Positions 1-5,817 of a DNA stretch of 13,208 bases are shown piece after piece; the first letter of the stretch is position 1; each line of letters opens with the position of its first letter. Made by a program: the position numbers and the translations under genes. This DNA is from Chloroflexota bacterium (GTDB lineage: Bacteria > Chloroflexota > Dehalococcoidia > Plut-88900). The stretch spans positions 1-13,208 of the forward strand of contig JADFJI010000023.1 in NCBI GenBank assembly GCA_022566235.1. Direction: 5' to 3'. The notes under the pieces are model-generated. The model did not search any database, had not been told where the DNA came from, and saw only the letters and a list, made by a program, of their open reading frames with translations.

Positions 1-2
1 AG

Positions 3-80
3 ATGGTACGAATGCGCCAGACCTACTGGTACAGCCTGCTGGTGCACCCCGATCCTCCGGTGGAGGATATACCGGCGTAA
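3..80 (+). CDS. 3' end of an unidentified gene (partial)
   Basis: An open frame enters from the left edge and ends at a TAA at 78-80. The last residues read RMRQTYWYSLLVHPDPP followed by VEDIPA. The composition, with Tyr and Trp residues and a Pro-rich polar tail, looks like the natural C-terminus of a protein rather than random frame. I do not recognise the family. The stop lies 26 bp from the stop codon of the minus-strand TenA gene, so the two genes converge. Only about 25 codons are visible, so a chance open frame remains possible. Confidence 0.4.
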   Translation: MVRMRQTYWYSLLVHPDPPVEDIPA

Positions 81-106
81 AGCATCAGACTACACGTTGG
101 TTACTT

Positions 107-778
107 CTACACGGGCCAGGTCTGAAGGGTGTAGCACATCTCCCAGAAGAGGTACTCGTAGCGGCTGCTGGTGATGAAGGCCCGGTCCATCCGGGCCCTT
201 CTCTCGGGCGAGGCAGCCTCGGCCAGTCGGTCTACAAGGCTCCGGCACCGTTCAACGTCTTCCCCGAAAGCGGGATTGCTGTAGGTCTTGATCCAGCGGG
301 CGTACAGCTCTTCATTGGGAAGAGGTTGGCTGGCCAGGCGCAGGCCCTTCTCGTAGAAGGACCAGAGGCAGGGCAGCACGGCGGCGACGGTGACCTCGAA
401 GGGCTCGGCGGTGGCGGCCCGCACCAGGAAGTCGGTGTAACCCTGGCAGGTGGGGGCTTTTTGCTCTCGCTCCAGCTCTTCCTCGGTGATGCCGAAATCG
501 GCGGCGTAGGAGCGGTGGAGGGACATCTCCACCTTCAAGGTGCTTTCGGCCATCCCGGCGAACCAGGTCATCGTCTCCATGTCCGGGGCCCGGGCCGTGG
601 CCGTGGTGTGGACTCGGGCGTAGTCGATGAGGAACTGGTAGTCCTGCCGGACCCAGAACTTCAGCTTCTCGATATCCAGGGTGCCGTCACCGATGCCCTG
701 AACGAAGGGGTGATGGAACTGTGCATCCCAGATGGGGCCTACGATCTTTCTGAGGTGGTCGCTATACACTTCGGACAC
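107..778 (-). CDS. TenA-family protein, copy 1 (thiaminase II/PqqC fold), altered active site
   Basis: This belongs to the TenA/thiaminase II family. Known members are cytosolic helical-bundle enzymes that hydrolyse aminopyrimidines for thiamin salvage. I chose the GTG at 778 because GGAG sits seven bases upstream; this gives 223 aa. A TTG at 814 gives a 235-aa alternative without a good ribosome site. Matched to the Bacillus subtilis TenA positions (44, 47, 112, 135, 139, 163, 205), the residues are D46, F49, Y114, C137, F141, Y166 and E208. The nucleophilic Cys (in LPCLW) and the Glu (in SSRYEYLFWEM) are kept. Two of the pocket Tyr positions are Phe. The gene follows copy 2 after a 69-bp gap on the same strand, so the two are probably co-transcribed. 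No other thiamin gene is visible. The TenA call is firm, but the substrate may differ from classical thiaminase II. Confidence 0.88.
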   Translation of the reverse strand: MSEVYSDHLRKIVGPIWDAQFHHPFVQGIGDGTLDIEKLKFWVRQDYQFLIDYARVHTTATARAPDMETMTWFAGMAESTLKVEMSLHRSYAADFGITEEELEREQKAPTCQGYTDFLVRAATAEPFEVTVAAVLPCLWSFYEKGLRLASQPLPNEELYARWIKTYSNPAFGEDVERCRSLVDRLAEAASPERRARMDRAFITSSRYEYLFWEMCYTLQTWPV

Positions 779-847
779 TTGTCGTCTCCGTACTGGTAGT
801 CTGCTATAAGTCAACAGGGGACGTGGGCGTTCTCTCCGAAGGTCTGC

Positions 848-1540
848 TTACACGGGCCAGGTCTGAAGGGTGTAGCACATCTCCCAGAAGAGGTACTCGT
901 AGCGGCTGCTGGTGATGAATGCCTGCTCCATCCGCCCTTTCAGTTCCTGAGAGGCGTCGGCCCCCAGCCTGTCCATCAATAGGCGGCACCGCTCCACCTC
1001 CCGGCCGTAGTCAGGGTCGGTGTATTGCTTGATCCAGCGGGCATACAGCTCCTTGTCCGGAAGGCCCTGGTCTTCGAGGCGAGCGCCCAGCTCGTGGTAG
1101 CCCCAGAAGCAGGGGAGGAGGGCCGCCACCAGGACCTCGAAGGGCTCGGCGGTAGCGGCCCGCATGAGGAAGTCGGTGTAACCCTGGCAGGTGGGGGCTT
1201 TTTGCTCTCGCTCCAGTTCCTCCTCGGTGATGCCAAAGTCGGCGGCATAGGAGCGGTGGAGGGACATCTCTATCTTCAGGACGGCCCTGGCCAGGCCGGC
1301 GAACCAGGTCATGGTGTCCAGGTCCGGGGCCCGGGCCGAGGCCGTGGATAGGATGCGGGCGTAGTCGATGAGATATACGTAGTCCTGCCGGACCCAGTGC
1401 TTCAGCTTCTCGAGGTCCAGGGTACCGTCACCAACGCCCCTGACGAAGGGATGATTGTGCTGTGCATCCCAGATGGGGCCTACTAGCTTTCTCAGATGGT
1501 CGCTGAACCGATCGCTTTTTCCAGCGCTGGAGGGACTCAT
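848..1540 (-). CDS. tenA: TenA-family protein, copy 2 (aminopyrimidine aminohydrolase/thiaminase II-like)
   Basis: This is the upstream, promoter-proximal member of the TenA pair. From the ATG at 1540 it is 230 aa, the usual TenA length. The open frame also reaches a GTG at 1612, but the extra 24 residues look non-conserved, and neither start has a strong ribosome site. All catalytic positions match the family: D53 and Y56 in RQDYVYLIDYAR, Y121 in CQGYTDF, C144 and Y148 in LPCFWGYHE, Y173, and E215 in SRYEYLFWEM. It is therefore the better candidate for real aminohydrolase/thiaminase II activity in the cytoplasm. It shares long identical DNA tracts with copy 1, including the last 69 bp before the stop. 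No thiamin operon or obvious TPP riboswitch is seen upstream. Confidence 0.9.
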   Translation of the reverse strand: MSPSSAGKSDRFSDHLRKLVGPIWDAQHNHPFVRGVGDGTLDLEKLKHWVRQDYVYLIDYARILSTASARAPDLDTMTWFAGLARAVLKIEMSLHRSYAADFGITEEELEREQKAPTCQGYTDFLMRAATAEPFEVLVAALLPCFWGYHELGARLEDQGLPDKELYARWIKQYTDPDYGREVERCRLLMDRLGADASQELKGRMEQAFITSSRYEYLFWEMCYTLQTWPV

Positions 1541-1616
1541 ATCAGGTTTCCGGGTCAAGTTACGCTCCTTCGATGCCTGCTGGGGCAAGGGCCGGTGCCC
1601 TACACCCTGCACATCG

Positions 1617-1642
1617 ATTATAACCTGCTCTGTTTGATTATA
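1617..1642 (-). promoter_or_regulatory. Candidate promoter -10 boxes for the tenA pair
   Basis: Read on the minus strand, two perfect TATAAT hexamers occur at 1642-1637 and 1622-1617, upstream of the copy 2 start at 1540. Neither has a good -35 match at 16-18 bp. The call therefore rests on the -10 boxes and their position alone. Confidence 0.28.
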
Positions 1643-1774
1643 CTTTCCGTTTGAGCCTGGATTCAGATTGATTTGGGCCTTTGTATTCAGAAACTAGTCT
1701 GGCGTATGGGCTGTCCACAGGCTGTCGAAGCCGGTCGATGGATTGACTGAACTGCTCGCCTTAGGGCATAGGTC

Positions 1775-1808
1775 TTGATATTCTAATAGTACTAATGTAC
1801 TATTAGAA
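1775..1808 (+). promoter_or_regulatory. Perfect palindrome overlapping a candidate promoter of the toxin-antitoxin operon
   Basis: A 12-bp arm TTCTAATAGTAC at 1781-1792 is repeated in perfect inversion at 1797-1808, with a TAAT spacer. Immediately before it lies TTGATA (1775-1780), one base from the -35 consensus. TACTAT (1798-1803) follows at a 17-bp spacing, so the dyad covers the spacer and the -10. That is the layout expected of a repressor operator. VapB-type antitoxins commonly autorepress through such dyads, which makes the downstream antitoxin a plausible ligand, by inference. It could also fold as an AT-rich hairpin, but no U-run follows, so a terminator is unlikely. An alternative start of transcription is the extended -10 at 1842-1850. 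Confidence 0.55.
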
Positions 1809-1914
1809 GCAACGGTTTTGATGGCAAGACAGGGGTTGCAGTGATATAGTAATGACTGGATGATTCTTGGATATCATCAAGCCCGTCAATGGGTGGGGAA
1901 AGTTGGCCCGTGTT

Positions 1915-1975
1915 CTCCACCGGATAACTCCATCAAGAGTAAAGTAAGATCGACTTGATTCTGGGACGGTGGAGG
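1915..1975 (+). promoter_or_regulatory. Shine-Dalgarno of the antitoxin gene with a complementary upstream 8-mer
   Basis: GGTGGAGG at 1968-1975 is a strong ribosome site. The segment CGGTGGAG (1967-1974) is perfectly complementary to CTCCACCG at 1915-1922, leaving a 44-nt loop. In mRNA the pairing would hide the ribosome site. The site is 18 nt from the TTG start at 1994, which is long. An in-frame ATA at 1985 would be ideally spaced but would be a very rare start codon. Confidence 0.4.
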
Positions 1976-1993
1976 TAAATAGTTATACCCAAT

Positions 1994-2689
1994 TTGCTTG
2001 CTGAACGTAACGTAGAGCCTATCAGGCGTAGGCTCTACCTCCCCTCATACAATACTAGGGATGTCGCTCGTTATGCTGGAACTACTCCTCAGACAGTGGC
2101 TAGCTGGTTCTTTAGAGGTGGTCGACTTGGGCCAGCTCTGCCCACAAAAAGAAGGCCAGGTCAGCCACTCTCTTACATGGAGTTGATCGAGACGGCTTTC
2201 GTAGCCTTTTTCCGTAACATGGGTGTTTCTCTGCATCGCCTACGTAAAGCGAGAGGATACATCGCCCAGACGTTCGGATTTGAATTCCCCTTTGCTGAGT
2301 ACAAATTTATGACAGAGGGCGTCCATGTCCTAATGGACTATGCGTGGTTCGAGCAAGAAGCAGAATTTAAGGAACTGATTGTGGCTGATGCTGGCGGTCA
2401 ATTAGGCTGGAGTCATATGCTATCCGAAAAATTTGCGGAATTTGACTACGAAGATGTTGGTAAACTCCGATTAGCTATGAGATGGCATCCTGCGAGTCGG
2501 CAGTCACCGGTGATCATTGATCCAAGAATCGCATTTGGGGCACCTACTGTGAAAGGCCTACCAACTTGGGTCGTAAAAGGACGCTGGGACGCTGGCGAGA
2601 GCCTAGAGGAAATCGTTGAGGATTTTGATGTTCAAGAAAAAGATGTTCGTCATGCTTTAGATTTTGAAGGTATCTCTCTAGCGGCATGA
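1994..2689 (+). CDS. DUF433-containing antitoxin-like DNA-binding protein (VapB45 type)
   Basis: The 231-aa protein has an N-terminal helix-turn-helix-like segment at about residues 17-42 (RDVARYAGTTPQTVASWF). A middle helical region follows, and a DUF433 domain lies at about 172-225, from VIIDPRIAFGAPTVKGLPTW to the end of the EDFDVQEKDVRHAL segment. This architecture fits antitoxins paired with VapC45/PIN-like toxins. Its expected role is to bind and neutralise the toxin encoded directly downstream and to repress its own promoter. The two genes overlap by ATGA (2686-2689), so they are translationally coupled. The start is TTG at 1994; a stop at 1976-1978 limits upstream extension. Base composition is visibly lower in GC than in the ilv or tenA genes, which suggests acquisition by transfer. 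The pairing and DUF433 call are good; the toxin-antitoxin activity is inferred. Confidence 0.75.
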   Translation: MLAERNVEPIRRRLYLPSYNTRDVARYAGTTPQTVASWFFRGGRLGPALPTKRRPGQPLSYMELIETAFVAFFRNMGVSLHRLRKARGYIAQTFGFEFPFAEYKFMTEGVHVLMDYAWFEQEAEFKELIVADAGGQLGWSHMLSEKFAEFDYEDVGKLRLAMRWHPASRQSPVIIDPRIAFGAPTVKGLPTWVVKGRWDAGESLEEIVEDFDVQEKDVRHALDFEGISLAA

Positions 2690-3072
2690 TTCTATTCTTT
2701 GATAGAAGCATAGGCATTAGGATTCCTCGAGCACTTGCCTTAGCGGGAATCCCAGAGCAGATTCACTATCATCAAGAACACTTCCCAATGGATGAATTGG
2801 ATGACAAATGGCTACCCATCGTCGGGCAGAATAGCTGGACTGTTGTCGGACAGGACTACAGCTACCACAAGAATGCGAGTGAGATTGCCGCCATAAAACA
2901 ATATGGGGTTGGATGCTTTTATTTGTGGGGAGCAAAGGCCAAATCCTGGGAGATATTCCATTGCTTTATGAGAGCATACGAACGCATTGTCAAAGCTGAC
3001 ACTAACACCAAGCGCCCCTTTATTTACACAGTTGCAAAGAATGGTCAGTTACGTAGCGTCTCAATTCCTTAA
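2686..3072 (+). CDS. PIN-like toxin (VapC45/Mut7-C-like ribonuclease fold)
   Basis: The 128-aa product matches the PIN-like domain of VapC45-type toxins. It opens with FFDRSIGIRIPRAL, where D6 is the first acidic residue. HYHQEHFP and a D/E cluster (D36, D39, D40) follow, then the WLPIVGQNSWTVVGQD block with D57, then SEIAAI with E66, and a C-terminal PFIYTV block. These acidic residues would coordinate the metal for RNA cleavage. Related proteins often read TKD at the D57 block; here it is VGQD. It starts at an ATG inside the antitoxin stop codon, the usual coupling of such pairs. It is followed at once by the ilv promoter region, with no clear U-tailed terminator between. Length is typical and no truncation is seen. 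Confidence 0.75.
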   Translation: MILFFDRSIGIRIPRALALAGIPEQIHYHQEHFPMDELDDKWLPIVGQNSWTVVGQDYSYHKNASEIAAIKQYGVGCFYLWGAKAKSWEIFHCFMRAYERIVKADTNTKRPFIYTVAKNGQLRSVSIP

Positions 3073-3103
3073 CTATGCCTAAGGTGTGTCAAGTATCTAA
3101 TCG

Positions 3104-3130
3104 CCCGCAGCCTTGACACGGGCTGGCGGG
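3104..3130. promoter_or_regulatory. Imperfect dyad bracketing the ilv promoter -35 box
   Basis: CCCGCAGCC at 3104-3112 and GGCTGGCGGG at 3121-3130 are inverted repeats with one bulged G. The 8-bp spacer (3113-3120) is TTGACACG and so contains the whole -35 hexamer. It may be an operator. It may instead be a hairpin ending the upstream toxin transcript, though no T-run follows. Confidence 0.4.
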
Positions 3131-3141
3131 TGCTGTAATAT
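3113..3141 (+). promoter_or_regulatory. Sigma-A type promoter of the ilv-leu-cimA operon
   Basis: A perfect -35 TTGACA (3113-3118) is followed after exactly 17 bp by TAATAT (3136-3141), predicting a transcript start near 3148. This lies about 25 bp before stem I of the T-box leader, which is where the promoter should be. Confidence 0.8.
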
Positions 3142-3147
3142 TCTTCA

Positions 3148-3447
3148 GTTTTCATAATTTAATATCTATAGCGTTGATGAGGAGTAGTAGGAGGGCCCTG
3201 GGCCTCCAGAGAGCCGGGAACAGGTGAAAGCCCGGCGGCAAAAGGCCTCTGAACTCGCCTCGGAGCTATCAGGCTGAATGGTCAAATCCCTGGTGTAACG
3301 GTAAAAGCTTGGGAATTCAGCAAATAAAGTAAGCCTGGTCGGTGATTCTCGGAGTTGCCGTTATCTCAATGAGGTCTCGACTGTGTCGGGACGAATAAGG
3401 GTGGTACCGCGGTGAATCCCGCCCCTTTGAGGGGTCGGGATTTTTTA
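3148..3447 (+). ncRNA. Class I T-box leader (tRNA-sensing riboswitch), probably tRNA-Leu
   Basis: The conserved T-box AAGGGTGGTACCGCGG lies at 3397-3412. A full antiterminator can be drawn: AAGGG (3397-3401) pairs with CCCTT (3423-3427) and GCGG (3409-3412) with CCGC (3419-3422), leaving the 7-nt bulge UGGUACC (3402-3408). UGGU at 3402-3405 would bind the ACCA end of an uncharged tRNA with discriminator A. Stem III is GTCTCGAC/GTCGGGAC at 3374-3392. The apical part of stem I shows AGAGAGCC (3208-3215) and a GCCGGG/CCCGGC helix (3213-3218 with 3231-3236). The specifier loop appears as AGTAGTA opposite GAACTCG, which puts the triplet CUC (Leu) at 3254-3256. Uncharged tRNA-Leu would stabilise the antiterminator and switch on the operon. 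The T-box call is certain; the specifier is inferred. Confidence 0.93.
3415..3446 (+). terminator. Intrinsic terminator of the T-box leader
   Basis: ATCCCG (3416-3421) pairs with CGGGAT (3436-3441), and CCCCT (3422-3426) with AGGGG (3430-3434). The loop is TTG and there is one bulged T, followed by a run of six T (3441-3446). It shares 3419-3427 with the antiterminator, so the two folds exclude each other. Confidence 0.92.
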
Positions 3448-3461
3448 TATCCCGCTCAATT

Positions 3462-3547
3462 CCTGGGGCCTGGTAATCGTCCATCGGTCGGGATGAATAT
3501 TTGAAGTTTTTCGATAGCAGCCGGTTCGACCCCAGGCCTGGCCTGGG
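3462..3547 (+). promoter_or_regulatory. Alternative pairings just upstream of the ilvB ribosome site
   Basis: CCCAGGC (3531-3537) and GCCTGGG (3541-3547) form a 7-bp hairpin with a 3-nt loop. It ends immediately before the ilvB ribosome site AAGGTGG (3548-3554). The segment CCTGGGG at 3462-3468 can instead pair with CCCCAGG at 3530-3536, which would break that hairpin. A second control step after the T-box is possible, but both helices are short. Confidence 0.3.
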
Positions 3548-3559
3548 AAGGTGGTTGAT

Positions 3560-5254
3560 ATGAAGCTGACGGGATCGCAAATAGTCCTTGAGTGTCTCAA
3601 GGCGGAAGGGGTCGACGTGATGTTCGGCCTTCCGGGTGGGGCTATCCTACCCTTCTACCAGACCCTTCCGGAGTACCCGGAGATAAGGCACATCCTGGTA
3701 CGGCACGAGCAGGGCGCAGCCATGGCCGCCGACGGCTATGCCAGGTCCACGGGCAAAGTAGGGGTGTGTATTGCCACATCGGGCCCGGGGGCGACGAACC
3801 TGGTTACCGGCATCATGACGGCCCACATGGACTCGGTGCCGATTGTAGCCATCACGGGGCAGGTGCCCCGGGCCATGATAGGGAAAGACGCCTTCCAGGA
3901 ATCGGATGTCACCGGTATCACCCTGCCTATAACCAAGCACAACTACCTGGTGATGGATACCAGAGAGCTGCCTATGGTGATAAAGAAGGCGTTCCATATT
4001 GCCCGGACCGGACGCCCAGGCCCCGTTCTGGTCGATATTCCCAAGGACGTTCAGCAGGAGGAGGTGGAGTTCGAGGGTTACCCGGAGGAGGCAGACCTGC
4101 GCACCTACAGCCCGGTGGCGGAGGTCGACCCGGCGGAGGTGAAGAAGGCGGCCAGGATGATCGACCAGGCCAAACGACCGATAATTATCGCGGGCAGGGG
4201 GGTGAACATCTCCCGGGCCCACGGCCTCCTTCAGGAGCTGGCGGAGAAGGCTCAGATACCGGTAATAACCACCCTGCTGGGCATAGGCTCCTTCCCGGGT
4301 AGACACCTGTTAAGCGTAGGAATGCCCGGTATGCACGGAGTAGCCTGGGCTACCTTAGCCATCGACGAGGCTGATCTCCTGATAGGCATCGGTATGCGAT
4401 TCGACGACCGGGTCACGGGTGACCCCAACCTGTTTGCGCATAGGGCAAAGAAGATCCACATCGATATCGATGAGACGGAGATATCGAAGAACGTCAAGGT
4501 GGATCTGGCCCTGGTCTCCGACGTAAACAAGGTGCTGGGCGCGCTGAACCCTCTGGTGAAACACAACACTCACCCGGAGTGGGTGGAGTGTATAGACCGG
4601 TGGCGGAGGGAACACCCTTCCCTCGCCTTCAGGGAAACGGAGGACCTGCTGCCCCAGTTCATATTGAAACATCTAAATGAGGAAACGCAGGGAGACGCCA
4701 TAGTGGTCACGGGGGTGGGACAGCACCAGATGTGGGCTGCTCAGCACTTCTGCTTCGAAAAGCCAAACAGGTTCATCACCTCAGGGGGCTCGGGCACCAT
4801 GGGCTACGAGGTCCCGGCCTCCATGGGGGCCCAGGTGGGCAACCCGGACACCACGGTGTGGGCCATATGCGGCGACGGCGGCTTCCAGATGACCATGCCC
4901 GAGGTGCTGACCATGGTCGAGAACAACATTCCGGTCAAACTGGTCATCATGAACAACGGGACTCACGGCATGGTTCGCCAGTGGCAGGAGCTCTTCTATA
5001 ACAAGAGCTACGTGGCTACCCTGTTCCAAACCCCCGACTTCGTGAAGCTGGCCGAGGCCTTCGGGTGCAAAGGGCTAAGAATTACGGAGAAGGACCAGGT
5101 GGTGCCGGCATTTCACCAGGCCATGAAACACGACGGTCCGGTCATCCTGGACTTCGTGGTGAGGGCGGTGGAGAACGTCTACCCGTTCATACCACCCGGG
5201 GGGTCGCGGGCCTCCATGGAAGAAGACCCTAATGTAAGTGTGGCTATGGGCTAG
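3560..5254 (+). CDS. ilvB: Acetolactate (acetohydroxyacid) synthase large subunit
   Basis: This catalytic subunit joins two pyruvates to acetolactate (valine, leucine) or pyruvate with 2-ketobutyrate to acetohydroxybutyrate (isoleucine), using TPP, Mg and FAD. From the ATG at 3560, with AAGGTGG upstream, it is 564 aa, the family length. A GTG at 3551 is possible but overlaps the ribosome site. Visible in order are the N-terminal TPP domain with GLPGGAILPFY, the catalytic Glu in RHEQGAAMAADGYAR (E50), and SGPGATNLVTG. The central FAD-type domain carries GMRFDDRVTG. The C-terminal TPP/Mg motif runs from GDGGFQ (438) to NN (465-466), then GMVRQWQELFY. The two residues before GMVRQW are TH, where Tyr-Leu or similar is usual. 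It is first in the operon under the T-box and pairs with IlvN, whose gene begins 14 bp downstream. Confidence 0.97.
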   Translation: MKLTGSQIVLECLKAEGVDVMFGLPGGAILPFYQTLPEYPEIRHILVRHEQGAAMAADGYARSTGKVGVCIATSGPGATNLVTGIMTAHMDSVPIVAITGQVPRAMIGKDAFQESDVTGITLPITKHNYLVMDTRELPMVIKKAFHIARTGRPGPVLVDIPKDVQQEEVEFEGYPEEADLRTYSPVAEVDPAEVKKAARMIDQAKRPIIIAGRGVNISRAHGLLQELAEKAQIPVITTLLGIGSFPGRHLLSVGMPGMHGVAWATLAIDEADLLIGIGMRFDDRVTGDPNLFAHRAKKIHIDIDETEISKNVKVDLALVSDVNKVLGALNPLVKHNTHPEWVECIDRWRREHPSLAFRETEDLLPQFILKHLNEETQGDAIVVTGVGQHQMWAAQHFCFEKPNRFITSGGSGTMGYEVPASMGAQVGNPDTTVWAICGDGGFQMTMPEVLTMVENNIPVKLVIMNNGTHGMVRQWQELFYNKSYVATLFQTPDFVKLAEAFGCKGLRITEKDQVVPAFHQAMKHDGPVILDFVVRAVENVYPFIPPGGSRASMEEDPNVSVAMG

Positions 5255-5268
5255 GTGGAGAGACGATT

Positions 5269-5814
5269 ATGGCTGTCCCCAGACAGATACTGGTGGCGCT
5301 GGTAGAGGACAAGCCGGGAGTCCTCAACAGGGTCGCGGGTCTTTTCAGGCGCCGCGGGTTCAATATAGCCAGCCTTGCTGTGGGTCACAGTGAGACCCCG
5401 AACATGTCGCGGATGACCATCGTGGTTGAGGGGGATGAAGGAGTGCGGCAGCAGGCCGCGCGTCAGCTCAGGAAGCTGATAGGGGTGATGGAGGTGCGCG
5501 ATATCACCGACGATGCTATCGTGGCCAGGGAACTGACCCTCATCAAGGTGAAGGCGCTGCCCGACAACCGGAGCGATATCATAAGCATCGTGGAGATATT
5601 TCGGGGGGACATCGTGGATGTAGAGCCCGACTCCATGGTGATCCAGGCCACGGGAGACGAGAACAAGATCGAGGCGTTGCACAAAATGCTCAAGCCCTTC
5701 GGGGTGCTGGAAATCATGAGGACAGGCCAGGTGGCCATGGTGCGGGGCTCGGCGGAGTCCACGAAAAACCTCTCGCAAGTGCGGCCCAAGTTCAAGGATA
5801 TAGGAGGAGTGTAG
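5269..5814 (+). CDS. ilvN: Acetolactate synthase small (regulatory) subunit
   Basis: The 181-aa regulatory subunit activates the large subunit and mediates valine feedback. An ACT domain covers about residues 5-80, starting with the ILVALVEDKPGVLNRVAGLF segment and RRRGFNIASLAVGHSE. A second domain of the ALS-small-subunit C-terminal type covers about 85-165 (RELTLIKVKA, GDIVDVEPDS, PFGVLEIMRTG). The length and the second domain identify the long IlvH/IlvN form. The ATG at 5269 has GGTGGAG 6 bp upstream. The gene sits 14 bp after ilvB and 3 bp before ilvC, so translation is probably coupled and subunit ratios balanced. The conserved GVLNR and GFN segments, which form the effector site in this family, are intact, so valine sensitivity is expected. 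Confidence 0.96.
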   Translation: MAVPRQILVALVEDKPGVLNRVAGLFRRRGFNIASLAVGHSETPNMSRMTIVVEGDEGVRQQAARQLRKLIGVMEVRDITDDAIVARELTLIKVKALPDNRSDIISIVEIFRGDIVDVEPDSMVIQATGDENKIEALHKMLKPFGVLEIMRTGQVAMVRGSAESTKNLSQVRPKFKDIGGV

Positions 5815-5817
5815 GAG

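Larger units (their letters stand above)
1541..1993. other. Intergenic control region between tenA pair and toxin-antitoxin genes
   Basis: This gap of about 450 bp separates two divergently oriented transcription units. No convincing gene is seen. It holds -10-like boxes for the tenA direction (about 1617-1642), a perfect palindrome with promoter-like elements for the antitoxin direction (1775-1808), and a second TATAGT box with an upstream TG at 1842-1850. It also holds a pair of complementary 8-mers (1915-1922 and 1967-1974), the second of which covers the antitoxin Shine-Dalgarno. I see nothing notable in 1645-1770. The stretch is clearly more AT-rich than the tenA genes. Confidence 0.6.

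Noticed and set aside
326..1351. Plus-strand open frames inside the tenA pair
   Set aside because: Gly-rich shadow translations. The minus-strand TenA motifs and catalytic residues are clear.
1781..1808. Palindrome as an intrinsic terminator of an upstream gene
   Set aside because: The stem is AT-rich, no T-run follows, and no plus-strand gene lies upstream to terminate.
3268..3270. ATC (Ile) as the T-box specifier
   Set aside because: It falls in the basal helix strand of stem I. CUC at 3254-3256 directly follows GAA opposite AGTA, which is where the specifier loop lies. A covariance search would settle it.
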